Shown here in pieces: positions 12,279 to 23,280 of a stretch of DNA of 64,000 nucleotides. The translations under genes were made by a program, and so were the position numbers. Each line of letters opens with the position of its first letter. The first letter of the stretch is position 1. Under the pieces are notes generated by a model. The model had not been told where the DNA came from. It did not search any database and saw nothing but the letters and a program-made list of their open reading frames with translations. This DNA is from Cryptomeria japonica (Eukaryota; Streptophyta; Pinopsida; Cupressales; Cupressaceae): positions 782,790,119-782,854,118 of the forward strand of contig NC_081414.1 of NCBI RefSeq assembly GCF_030272615.1. The letters are read 5' to 3'.

Positions 12279-13391
12279 TGTTAGGAACTGAAAGGACAAC
12301 TGAGAGGGGGGGGTGAATCAGTTGTCAATGAATTTCAACCCAATCGTAACTTAATCCAACTTAATACTTAATACCAGTAAATCAAACTAATGTCGATTAA
12401 TAGATTAGTAGTTAATATCAATATCAATGAAACTTAATGCATGAAATAGAAAGAGAAAAAACATCCACAACACATAACAAAAATATTTTTGATGTGGAAA
12501 CCCTATAGGGGGAAAAAACACTGTGGGAAACCTTACCCACAATCAGATGATACTACTCTAGATAGTATGTGTATACAAATGGGGTGTGCACATGTAGGAA
12601 GGCCAACCACCTAGAGCACACTACTCAAATGGGAGTCACAATGACTACAATAGGATGGTTAAATCCTAGAATAATGTACTACTTTAAAGTGCATCTACAA
12701 TGCTAGATTCATTACCAGTTTAAGCTCTGATAAACACCTTTAAACCTTCTTTTAACATTCAAATGATGTCTGCTTGATTTTCTCTATGACGTGCTCATAT
12801 GATCTTCAATATTCACACATACCATGTTCATACCACACTTCCACACTTCATCTCACAAATGCGATCTTACATTTATACAAAACCTAAGACCAAATGTGTA
12901 GGTTGGCTCACTAAGAATATTACAATTAAATCAATTACAAATAAGTCTTGATGCAATACAACATGTTGGCTCAATACATTTACAATAATATCCAATCAAT
13001 AAATCATCTCCATAATGTGTCGTGTTGATGTGGAATAGATAACGTATACCAGTCCATAACCTAGACCTATCTACTGGTAACAACAAATATGTCAACCTGA
13101 TTAAACCAATAACCAAAATACCAAAAAACAAGTATCCAAACCATGTCTTTGATATAATCAAGTGATATCCAAATGATAACAAGTCATCATCAGTACAGGT
13201 GAACCATATAACCTGTTGATGAGCATATATCGATGACTGTGCATAAGTCACTGACCTTGCCAGTGAACACAATGTGTCGGTTCAACAGTAAACCAATATA
13301 ACCATAGTGCCAAATCAACAATGTAGATCTACAGAAGGATAAGTGTTTACATCAATGGAAAAACCAATGCAACACATCCACAATACGAACA
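12279..13391 (-). repeat. 5' LTR of the copia element
   Basis: 1,113 bp, collinear with 6673-7784. It is the promoter-bearing LTR for minus-strand transcription. I did not find a convincing TATA box. Confidence 0.92.
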
Positions 13392-13396
13392 CACTA
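13392..13396. repeat. Target site duplication CACTA (right)
   Basis: Exact partner of 6668-6672. Together they show that the element 6673-13391 entered an existing gag gene. Confidence 0.9.
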
Positions 13397-13955
13397 TCAC
13401 TCCCAAACACATCTTGTCGGGGAGGTTTATCTGCATTGTCACCTTCTGATGTATGCTCCTCACTTCTTGTCTCTTGAGTCATTAGGAGGTGGCTTTCTTC
13501 TTTATTATTTCTGATGCAAAAGCTAGCTGATCTATCTTCATCATCTGCACATGTGTTTGTTTCATTGATCTTGTTGCTTCCATAGACCGGTTCTATCATG
13601 CTAGGTTCATTGCCATAAAGCTTCTTCAACCTATCCCACAAACTCTTTATTGAGTTGCATATGTTCACCTATGATGAAACATCATCTGATAGCCCTTAGA
13701 GTACAACCTTCATTTCTTCATCACTACACCAATATATTCTTTCTGCTTTGGAACTGGTGGGAGGATTGACATGACTAGGTAGACCATTTACAACAGACAA
13801 CAAGACATCATAACCTAATGAGGATAGGTAGACTTCCATTCTGTAACACCAAATGGAATAGTTAGACCCATTAAATACAAGAGAAAAGATTGACTCAAAA
13901 CAACCCATTGTGTCCTTATACCAGAATCTACCCAAGCTGGAGAAATCTTATCAAC
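13397..13955 (-). pseudogene. Copia-type gag, N-terminal part
   Basis: Starts just downstream of the PBS at 13966. The minus-strand segment 13935-13696 has FNGSNYSIWCYRMEVYLSSL, a gag N-terminus of the DUF4219/UBN2 kind. After two in-frame stops the segment down to 13397 continues with IKSLWDRLKKLYG and an acidic linker ending at the CACTA duplication. The frame resumes at 6667. The two halves together would give a gag of ordinary copia domain order with an extended coiled-coil region. Confidence 0.75.
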
Positions 13956-13965
13956 TGGGAACCTA

Positions 13966-13978
13966 GGATCTGATACCA
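13966..13978 (-). other. Primer binding site of the gag-only element (iMet type)
   Basis: Minus-strand reading TGGTATCAGATCC, two bases inside the LTR that starts at 13981. It matches the plant initiator-Met PBS over ten bases. Confidence 0.85.
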
Positions 13979-13980
13979 AT

Positions 13981-14758
13981 TGTTGAACACAATATGCCAC
14001 TAAGAGGGGGGTGTACATGTGGTTTCCAGAACTCTTAAACCTTTTGATCCTAAGAGAGAGTACCGGTTAACAATATAAGGACCATGTAAACCTACCTATA
14101 AGATAAATCAAGACAACACAATCCAAACACAAAAAGACACATCACATAACACCAATATATACAAGGAAAACCCAAGATGGGAAAAACCTCGTCGAGAAAT
14201 GCTGCTGGAGTCTACTGCTCCAATCCAACCTCACAATCAAAACAATGTATTTAAACTTTTAGGGCACCAACCCCTGATAGTTTATGGACACCAACCCAAA
14301 GGAGCACCAACCCAAAGGAGATACAACCCCTATGCCACACACCAACTCAGTGATCACAAAATATGATATCAAAAACAAAAGTAATAGTCTGGTTAAAAAT
14401 GAGTTCTATAACCACTTATAAATAAACTCTCTATCGATTCTCCTCCTCAAATTTACCGGTATTATCTTTTGTCTTCCACTCAGACTCCTCTTTGTTAGTT
14501 CACACTCAGCTTCATTCACTGTTTCCTCCTGCTTTCTATGCTTATCACTTGTCGATTCAAGCATTATGGGTTGTTCATCTGATAGACTCTACATTTGAAT
14601 ACTGGTTACTCTGCTTACCAGTTTAACCTTTCCCTATTTTGTGCCTTCTGGATCTTCTATTCAATATACTCACAACCACCACACTCTATTTTATCTTCTT
14701 GCTGGCTTGAACACTATTGGTTTACTTCTGCACTTCTCTTTTGCGGTCGGTTGCTTAA
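13981..14758 (-). repeat. 5' LTR of the gag-only element, truncated
   Basis: Aligns with 574-1350 and stops abruptly at GGTTGCTTAA, where the next LTR (TGTTAGATAG) begins. The missing remainder is not found later in the window, so later insertions separated or deleted it. Confidence 0.85.
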
Positions 14759-15643
14759 TGTTAGATAGTTTCGATAACCAAAAGATAACTAAGAGGGCAG
14801 GATGAATCAGTTGTCATAGATTATTGGAAGCATTAATAATTTAAAACAATAATACCAGAATATCAGATAATCTAATTAAGCATAAAAAAATAATCACACA
14901 ATAAAAGCCATCCACACAACACCAAGATTTGTATGTGGAAAACCCAACAAAGGGAAACACCATGATGGGAAGCCTACCCTCAGTCAAATAATACTTCTGC
15001 AGTAAGTATGTGAATTTACAATGAAAGGGTCTACACTTGTAGGAAGGTCAACATCCTAGATCACATTGCTCATCACAAAAGGAGACTCACTCACTACATA
15101 TAAATCTAGACTACAATCTAGAGAAGTGTTGAACTGCAAAAGATAGCATCTCCTATGCCTGAGTACAGTTTTGGTTAAGCTCAATACCGAAGGACTAAAT
15201 CCTCTTACAAACCCAATTCAATCTCCAATGATTGAACAACTCCTCTGCCTGAATGATAATACATTATTCGCACATTACATTCCTTGACGATACCCTTTTA
15301 CAATAACCATGATAATATACAATGAGATCTTACATCTTATTTATACAAATCCTTGACCATAAACAATCAGGTTGGCCACCAAACAATAAACCAATTACAT
15401 AATTACAAACCATGTTAGCCTTAGACCAAAACAAATAATATCCAACACATAAGACATCCCGTAAATACAGCAATAGGTCCTATCCACACATTACATCAAT
15501 GCTAGTCCATAATCTATATCAACTGGGACCAAGTATAGGTTCACATGCTTCAACAATGATCTCCAAATGCCAAGTCTCGAACATGATCACCAACAACATC
15601 CTGAAACTCCATCAGAAGCTACACCAACACCAATTATGCAATG
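14759..15643 (-). repeat. Related copia LTR, probably solo or truncated
   Basis: Starts TGTTAGATAG and shows the same ordered blocks as the LTR at 6673: AACTAAGAGGG, GAATCAGTTGTCA, GTGGAAAACCC, GATGGGAAGCC, and a CTAGATCACA/CAAAAGGAGACTC-like part. No PBS lies at its left edge and no PPT at its right edge. A possible end is ACCAACA at 15629, but the flanks show no target duplication. The Tat-1 LTR starting about 15644 may have cut it. Confidence 0.6.
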
Positions 15644-17093
15644 TGTAGTCACATAAATCTGTAGATTTTAATTAAATGAATATTTCATATTTATTTGATT
15701 AAAAATCCACTAGCCAAGAGTTAATTAAATTAATATTTAATTAATTCATCTTCAAACATTCTCCTATTAATTAAATAAATTATTTAATTTATTTTAATTA
15801 ATTCATTAAACCAAAATTCATAGTCAATTAAATAAATAAAATCTTATTTATTCATTTTAGCCCCCTTTTCTCTTTTAAATAAATTAAATAAAACATTTAT
15901 TTAAATCATTAAATCCCCGCCCCCCACTTGCATTTTCCTAAAAATGCAACTTGCACCTATTTGTTGAAATAAATAAATTTTATTTTAATAAAAATCCTAT
16001 TTTCTCTCACCGACCAAATCCACTTGCAATCCTAACCCCCTTCTAGATTCTTCTAACCCCTTCCTAATTAGGCTAATCCATCCCCTAATTATTATCACAT
16101 TCCTAAGCAACTTGGAGTCACTTCTCAAAGACTTCAAAGTCTTTGAAAATCATTTAATGCTTTGTGTGTTCAACAATTTAACCTCTAAAGTCTTCCAAAC
16201 CATTAATGGCTCTTACATGACCATTTATGGTTAACCCCTAACTCAACCCTCATGTGACCCATGTGTCTCCTCAAGCATTTATTGCTTTGACCATGGTTAT
16301 CCCTTTTACCTTTGCACAAGAGTTTATCCATTGGATAAAGGCTTTATTCTTTGAATAAAGAATCTATTCACTCAACCCAACCTTGACTTTAACTCCCAAG
16401 TTAACCTTCAGGTCATGTCAAGCATTTAATGCTTATTCCCTCTCCTCTCAACCTATCTCATATTGACACTCATCATCCTGGGATTGGGTTGAAAGCCATC
16501 ACATGGATTGAATACCATTCAATCCTAACCCTTGTTGAGATTACTCAATCTCAACCATCCATTTCCCTATTTTTACTATAAATAGAGCTCTCATTCCTCA
16601 TTTTCAAATCCTCAAGCATTTAGCATTCATAGTCATAATCTTGAAAACTTGTATGCATTTAATCTATAGTGAATTTTAGAGAGAGCATTTAGCATAAATC
16701 ACATATATTGTCATTTTGGACTAAAATAAATCTTAGTTCATTTCATAATATGTCTAATTAGTTTGTTTTACACTTGCATAGCATAGTTAAAACATTCCAA
16801 TCTTGAACCTCCATAAGCGTCCATAGTGCAAAAGTTGCTGAGAGCTACACTAATTTGGAACTTGGAGAGGAGAGGAACAAAGGAGAAGGAGCTAAGAGCA
16901 TGTTAAAAGACATTTGGAGATGTCTTGTGGTATTTACTTCCATAGTTAAATCCTTTATCATGTTTTTAGTGTCTCTTTTGATAAGCCTGCTTAGATTAGT
17001 TTTTGGTTGATTAACACTAATAGTTTCTTCAGTTTATGTGTGTTATATGACTACAAGCTTTTGTGTAATCTTTGCCCCATTTTGTGAGCATCA
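15644..17093 (+). repeat. 5' LTR of Tat-1
   Basis: Starts TGTAGTCACATAAATC and ends just before the PBS at 17096, about 1.45 kb. The first 400 bases are rich in TTAATTAAAT-type AT runs and the middle is ordinary AT-rich LTR. No second copy is in the window, so both ends are inferred from the TG start and the PBS position. Confidence 0.65.
16577..16585 (+). promoter_or_regulatory. Candidate TATA box in Tat-1 LTR
   Basis: TATAAATAG followed by AGCTCTCATTCCTC, a typical plant core-promoter context, about 510 bases before the LTR end. It would set the transcription start near 16610. Confidence 0.55.
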
Positions 17094-17095
17094 TT

Positions 17096-17115
17096 TGGTG
17101 AACCCGACATGAATC
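17096..17115 (+). other. PBS-like site of Tat-1
   Basis: TGGTGAACCCGACATGAATC begins two bases after the proposed LTR end. Nearly the same sequence follows the LTRs at 28618 and 55380. I do not assign the tRNA. Confidence 0.7.
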
Positions 17116-17174
17116 CAATGCCCAACATTTTTTTTGTTTTCAAAACTAACTTTTGACTGTTTAAACTTAACACA

Positions 17175-17335
17175 CAGGTCGCACTTTGGCACTTTTGTTC
17201 TCACTTTAGCGCTATTGTAATTTGGTATTTTAGCGCTATTGTCAGTATATTAGCACTTTTGAGTCTTAACTTGCGCTTTTGTTTCTTAACTAGCACTTTT
17301 GTATAGTTGTTAAAATATTTTATTTTAGCGCATTT
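17175..17335 (+). repeat. Irregular AGCRCTTTTG repeats
   Basis: Words of the type GCACTTTTG, GCGCTATTG and GCGCTTTTG recur about every 20-25 bases, eight or so times, in the leader just after the PBS. Confidence 0.6.
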
Positions 17336-17404
17336 TACTAACTATTTGCTTCATGTGCAGGTTTTAAACTAACCCCGTTTGTTACTTAAAATCAAAAACT
17401 TTTA

Positions 17405-17580
17405 GTTAGTGCTCTAAAATTCACAAAAACAAATTTAATTACTTGCAAGTTAGGATTCCAATTTTCATTTGGTGCTCTAAAATCAACAAAACAAATTTGC
17501 TTTCATTGCAAGTTAGGGATACACTCTATTTTGGTGCTTAAAACAAGACAAGACAAATTTTCTTTCTTGCAACAAACTTA
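17405..17580 (+). repeat. Three-copy tandem repeat, about 62-bp period
   Basis: Units starting near 17409, 17471 and 17533 each contain GTGCT(CT)AAAA, then AACAAATTT, then TTGCAAGTTAGG (the last unit is degenerate). They lie in the Tat-1 leader. Confidence 0.65.
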
Positions 17581-19624
17581 AAAAATCACAATCCACACTT
17601 CAATTTTTGTGCAAGTAAAAAGAACAATCAGCTTCTTTCAAATTTTGCAAAATGATTTTACTTCACACAAACGTGTTTTTCATTAAGTTGACTAGGATTT
17701 CAGATTCTAGTTTAGTCAAACATATTGCCTTTGAAGTTAAAAAGAACATCATGGTTGTTAAAAAGAAAATCATTGCAATGACAAGTTAAAAAGAACAAGT
17801 GTATTTTGTGTTTGGCACACTTGTGCAAAAAGAGTTGGTCGAGTGGTCCTATTTCTAACACACACTATCCTCTCCCTTAGCTTTTTTGGTCCTAGGTGCA
17901 AGAGAAAAGTGTTAGTAACACTCAAGTTTTATCTTTTTAAGAGAGGCCTGCCAAGAGACACATCACTCTTGGGAATGACCTCACATGGTAAATCCTTCGA
18001 GCCGCTATAGAAATCGGGTGAGACCGAAAGCTGTAGCCTTGGGTATAGTTGTTCCTACAATGTAACTTGCCAAAAGGACAAATGGGCCCCACCACAAGTT
18101 ACAAGGCTCTTAAGTGAGTCACTGCAGAATGAACTTATGTCCAAAAACATCAAAAATTACTAAACACCTTTAAATAGTAGCCCACCCATTCTATTGATTG
18201 AGGAAATCTGTGATAAATTTATTGCAAGAGCATAGATTGTTTTGCTCCCAGGATACTCACCAGACATATTTCCTTCAGTAGAAACATAGCTTTTTGAAAA
18301 GTCACTTGTGACTTGAGGAAAGTGGTGATTCCCCCATCATAGGGATCATGTATTTGTTATGCTCATGCAAGACTTAGTATATCACATCCTTACCTGCCAC
18401 GGCGGGATTCATAAGGTATGTAGTACCAAAGTCGAAGAAATATCAAGATGTGGGCTGAAATTATCGCAACTGGCCATTTGACCTTAGGGATCAAAAGTGT
18501 TTGAAGTGTTTTCATTTTTGAGTCAAGACCAGTGCAAATTGAGCCAACTTCAGGCTTTGGAAAAACACCTGAAATACATTTGAAGGAAAGGGTCATTAAA
18601 AGTTCAAAAGATTGGGTTGATCTAGACCCATACTTACTTATGCCTTTTGAGGCAACATTTTTGTGTTTGTGTGCTTGCATTGTTTTCTTGTCAAAGAAAC
18701 ATCATAAAAACCAAAATCCAAAACAAGTATTCATCCAACACAAACATTTTCAAAAACAAAGGATCCAAAACAAAGAACAACAACAAAAGTATCAAACTAT
18801 ATGGCCATTCTTCACATCTTAAGAAAGAAGAATTATCATCAAAATATCAACTTGAAGAAAAGACCATTGAGCTCAAAGGGTCTTATCAAAAGGAGGAAAT
18901 TCTTCTATCTTAATAGACAAATCTTTGTCTCTCATAGAACTTTCTTATGTTGCATGCATCTTTATCTTCAAGGGAAATCAAACGAATTTGATCAAGAGTC
19001 ATTAAACCGTAGAGCTTTTATGCAATATCGAGCTTTGAATTATCACAAGAACAAAGGAGGCAAAATCAATCCTGATTTCTTTCCCAACATTTGCATCACA
19101 TATAACGTAGCTCGAGAAGAACCACCAACCCTCGAAAGAGAAGAGGAAGAATTTGTCCCATATATGACACAAAGCTTTTATTGAAGTTAACATTTCATTC
19201 ATTATCATATCCATATCTCATCAAATCCATTCCAACTCTCAAAACATCAAGTGGTTTTTGTCCTATGTTCTATTTCAAAATATTGCTTGAATCAAACACA
19301 AACACATCACTTATTTAGAGTGTCTCTACATCTAGGATAAACTCATCCTAAGAGACATTTCTACGCAGGTTAAAACTAGTCTATGAGTGAATCCTCTCAT
19401 TACTAGGTAGTTGAGGCTGTAATGCATCTCAGATCTCTCTATACCTTATCACATCAAACTTTCTCAAATCAAACACAACAAGCAATTCAAGAAAGAAACT
19501 TTGGTAACATCTACCTTTAGTGCTAGGGATCCGTATGCAAAACACTTCACCAAACATCAATCTTTCATTCCTTCACCAAGTCATCATCATTTTCATCAAA
19601 TTTAAACAAAAACTTATAAACAAA

Positions 19625-20893
19625 ATGGCTCATACCAGATCAAGATCTAGACAACAAGAAATTGAAGAGGAAGAGGAAGAAAATATCAATGAATTCCGAG
19701 AAGCCCTTGGAGGAAATGTAAATGATGAAACTCTGGGCACTCCTACTCCTGCGACAATAGAAAGGGCACAACACAACTCTCTCTTCAATAGACTTTTTGA
19801 TGAGATACCCAAGAGTAATGATGATGCTCACTTTTTGAGACTTGCTCAAGAAGGGGCTAAACTACCCTCTGACTTTGATGTTACACAGCTAAGACAAGCA
19901 TCAGAATGCCAAAGTCATAATGAGGATGAAAGAGGTAGAGAACACATCAGATACAACTTTCATCAAGGTAATCCCCCACCACCTCCTCCTCCTCCTCCGA
20001 ATGACATAGAAATGTTGCGACAACAAGTTTAGAATCTTGCCCAACAACTTCATAGTTGTGTGAAAACTAATCAATTTTCACTCAATGACATTTGTCCCTA
20101 TCCCTTTGATAGAAACCTTCATATGCCACCTTTTCTATGAGGGTTCGAAACACCCAAGTTTGAAAAGTACCGAGCAAAAGGAGATCCTCCTGATCATGTT
20201 AGAGAATTCCATTTAGCTTGCCTCAATGTGGCATAGGAGGACACATACCTAATGTGACTTTTTCCCCAAAGCTTGGGAGGAACAACCACATCATGGTTTT
20301 CCTAGTTACTAGGTGGCATTAGGACCTTCAAAGAGCTAGTCCAAAAGTTCCTGGTACATTACTCACACAACATTGAATGTGATATCACCATGGCTGATCT
20401 ATGTAAAACTAAACAAAAAACAGGAGAACTATTTTCAGTCTTTCTGCAACGATGGAGTCAAATGTCTAGAAGACATTCTCTTTAGTTACCTGAATAAGAA
20501 CTAGTGGAAATATTTATTTCCAACTTAAATGATGAAATGGAATTTCACCTAGACATAAAAGACATAGACTCTTTTAATGACACGATCACCAAAGGCTTAA
20601 AATGTGAGCAGGCTCTCATCAAAAAGGGCTTATCAAGATATACAATGAGCCAAAGGATGGCCCTCGCCCATGCTTCAATAGTGACAAGCCTAACTTTTGG
20701 AACCAAAAAAAACATCATCAACGATGGGGTTGTGGATGTAAGAACTATCAAAAGTGCACAACCTGTGGTCCGATTTGCAGGACAAAACCCGTCACCCAAG
20801 AATAACATAGTTGCTCCTCCAAATCAAGGTCACACCACATCTCAAGATGAACCCAGACAACATCAACAAAATTTTAAACCAAAGAAAACATAA
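19625..20893 (+). pseudogene. Tat-1 gag
   Basis: ATG at 19625 follows a long leader. The N-terminus is acidic (EEEEEE-type) with a polyproline run near 19975-20000. From about 20140 the retrotransposon gag domain follows (GFETPKFEKY, GDPPDHVREFHLAC, LFPQSLGG, SWF, FKELVQKFLVHYSHNIECD, FISNLNDEMEFHL). In-frame stops at 20030, near 20139 and beyond interrupt it. Several are TAG or TGA where CAG or CGA would fit the family. Frame is kept through to the next segment (20921), so gag and protease were one polyprotein. Confidence 0.8.
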
Positions 20894-20920
20894 ACTCCCT
20901 TAGGGGAACCCCTCGAAATA

Positions 20921-22513
20921 GTGTTACACCAGCTGGTTTCTCAAAATCTAGTAACCTTACCCAAAACATCAAATTATGAACCTCAAGTCAAACCTTCATG
21001 GTGGAGGGATACTGAACATTGCAACTTCCATCAAGGGAAAGGACATAAAACAAGCAATTGTCATAGATTGAAAGATCTTATTCAGGATCTTATTGATCGA
21101 GGTGAAATCAAAATCAAAGGACATGACCCAAAGACAACAAACAATGATCATCTCATGTTTGAAAATCCACTTCCATCACAAGATCAAAGGGGTCCTTCCA
21201 CTTCAGGGAGAAACACAAATACCACCAATTATACGCAAGCCACATATAATTACACTATGAATCACCTATATGATGTCAGTGAACAGATTGCAACTATAAC
21301 CATCAAAACTCCTAGCTCCACTTACAATGTTGTTACACGTCACAACAAGATTACCATAAAAGCAGCTCCACAAGGCACCCCATCTATCCCAAAGCAATAT
21401 AACCTTGTGGAACACTTAGAAAAAATGCCCACACTGATATCTATCTTAGAGCTATTGCGCATATCTCCATCCCATAAAACAATTTTTGATCAAGCTCTCC
21501 AAGAGGGGTTAGTCCCTACAAACCTAAATACAGATCAATTCCAAGCCATGGTTGGAAATCTAAGGTCATCACCTTGTCTCACTTTATCTGAAAGTGACAA
21601 CACATCCTTCCAGCAACCTCATAACGCCTCACTCCACATTAAAGGGTTTATCAACCAACATAGGATCAAGCAAGTCTTGATCGATAATGGAGTAGGCCTG
21701 AATATCTGTACTCTACAATTAGTCACAACTTTGGGATATGCAATTGAATCAGTAGATCCCCGCAAGAAGATCATAATCAAAGCTTATGATGATGCAGAGT
21801 GTTCATCCAAAGGAGCTGTGGTGCTACCAATCCAAGTGGGCCCTGTGGTGAAACACATCATCTGTCAAGTTTTGGACCTTCCTCTGCCATACAATTTATT
21901 TTTAGGAAGACCTTGGATACACGCCATGCAAGGTGTCCCATCCACCTACCATCAGTGTATCAAGTTCCCGCATAATGGGGTAGAAATCACAATCCTAGGT
22001 GATGCAAATCCCTTTGCATATTGTCATAATATCAGTCATCAACTAGAGATTACCATTCCCAACAATAGAGAAGCCATCTCCTCTACATCATATGTAAGTC
22101 CAGCCTCTCTTTCTAGTTTGAAAACCACTATACCCAAGCAAGAGAAGCTCAAAATGAAAATAGCAGAGGAAGGTCCTAGGGAGTACAATCTAAGCCAACT
22201 CTTTTGTGTTGGACAAATGCCCACTTCTACTAGAACTCATGGTAAACCTCAATGGTTACTTCAAATGCCACTGATCAAGCCAACATGTACTTTGATGCCT
22301 TTCATCCTAGGAAAGAGTCAAGAAGAAGAAACCAAAGATGAAGACTTAGCAGAATGGATCTATAAAGACCCAATCACCGTGGACATCCCACAAGCTAAGC
22401 TTCCCATAGATCAGTGTGGCAAAGGCCTTCTCATTATGCAAAGAATGGGTTATGATGGTCATAGTGCTTTGGGACCTTGCAAGCAAGGACAACATGAACC
22501 GCTCCAACCATAA
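20921..22513 (+). pseudogene. Tat-1 zinc knuckle, protease and G-patch segment
   Basis: An open 530-codon stretch in the gag frame. Residues 34-47 form CNFHQGKGHKTSNC, the Tat-type knuckle followed by LKDLIQDLID. Around residues 160-200 lies the conserved pre-protease helix region (EHLEKMPTLISILELL). The retropepsin has D255 in LIDNGVGLNIC (DNG instead of D-S/T-G) and YNLFLGRPWIHAMQGVPS as its C-terminal part. The end (GKGLLIMQRMGYDGHSALG) resembles a G-patch, an RNA-binding glycine motif found in some retroelement proteases. The TAA at 22511 lies inside the conserved region, and the same frame goes on to 22962. Confidence 0.82.
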
Positions 22514-22957
22514 TTAAAGCCCAAAGATAACACTGGCCTAGGCTTTCAAAAGGAGATCTTTCCTAAGCTCAGATTCAAAGGAAAACCCAACCAACCTCTA
22601 TATCAACCTATTATAAAGAGGTCACCTTTGATTATAAAAGAAGCATCAAACACCATGGCAATTGCCCCATCAAGGCTAAAAATCCTAGCAAAACCATCTG
22701 CAACACCAATCATCCCACCAATCAAACCAGCGATCCCATCAACAGCAACAATAACATCAATAGCACCATTAGCAGTAGCAACTCTATCAGAACCCACAAC
22801 AATATCTATGACATTAGTAGTTCTGACAGAAGTAGCAGAGTCAATGCTACCGATACTCATATTAGATTCGTTGATCCCTATAATCCTTCCTACAACACTG
22901 ATCATTTCATCTACAAAGGTACATCAGCCAATCACACCTGCACCATTTAACTCAATG
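22514..22957 (+). pseudogene. Tat-1 protease-RT linker, cut by insertion
   Basis: The frame of the preceding segment continues (TGLGFQKEIFPKL, then an Ala/Thr/Ile/Pro-rich low-complexity stretch) up to the GATAT duplication. The continuation is at 51190. No domain is recognised. Confidence 0.6.
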
Positions 22958-22962
22958 GATAT
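22958..22962. repeat. Target site duplication GATAT (left)
   Basis: Directly before TGTTATCAC at 22963. The same five bases follow the right LTR at 51185-51189. Confidence 0.9.
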
Positions 22963-23280
22963 TGTTATCACTATTTTTAAAATTTGTTTCTTTCCCCATA
23001 ATTGGCTATGGTTCTTTGAAAATATTCGTAGGGTGTGGCCCCAATGCTTCAGCTTTATTCTAAACCTAGAGGGTTTAAGGTTTTTCTAGGTTTTAGGCTT
23101 TATCTTTTGTACTAGGTCCCCTGGTTTCTATTCCGTCGTTACTTTATTTCACTTAAGCCATGGGTCGCGGGGTCGTAAGAAGTGTCCCCCCTTGCTATTT
23201 ACCTAGGTGGTCATGTTGATTATTTGAAAAAAATTTCGCCTTTTATTATTTCCTTCTAAAGTGCCGGGCCCAGTAAACAC

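Larger units (their letters stand above)
6673..13391 (-). mobile_element. Ty1/copia retrotransposon, complete structure, decayed coding
   Basis: A 6.7-kb element with two 1.11-kb LTRs (6673-7784 and 12279-13391), PBS, PPT and a perfect 5-bp duplication. Domain order on the minus strand is gag, protease, integrase, RT, RNase H, which defines Ty1/copia. The coding region has many stops and frameshifts, so it could move only with help. It inserted into the gag of the element 574-14758. Confidence 0.93.
574..14758 (-). mobile_element. Gag-only copia-type LTR element, interrupted
   Basis: Two copies of one LTR in direct orientation (574-1350 aligns with 13981-14758) flank a PBS (13966-13978), a gag frame and a PPT (4206-4218), all on the minus strand. 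No protease, integrase or RT motif is found between the end of gag (5492) and the PPT, so the element looks non-autonomous. Its gag is split by the element 6673-13391. Its 5' LTR is cut at 14758 by another LTR, so the matching target duplication (ATGGA at 569-573 on the left) cannot be confirmed. Confidence 0.75.
17116..19624 (+). other. Untranslated leader of Tat-1
   Basis: About 2.5 kb between PBS and gag. It contains two short repeat fields (17175-17335 and 17405-17580), a GC-richer part near 17940-18130, and short overlapping reading frames at 18532-19184 that show no known domain and no conserved start. I see no gene I can support here. Long leaders before gag are common in Tat elements. 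Confidence 0.5.

Noticed and set aside
17175-17580. CRISPR-like array
   Set aside because: Repeats are irregular and diverged with no unique spacers, and the context is a plant retroelement leader.
18390-19214. Overlapping frames on both strands in the Tat-1 leader
   Set aside because: Several frames overlap on both strands, none has a recognisable domain, and the true gag start with matching domains is at 19625.
22603-22905. Minus-strand frame rich in Gly, Ile and Val
   Set aside because: Mirror of the Ala/Thr/Ile/Pro-rich Tat-1 linker on the plus strand.
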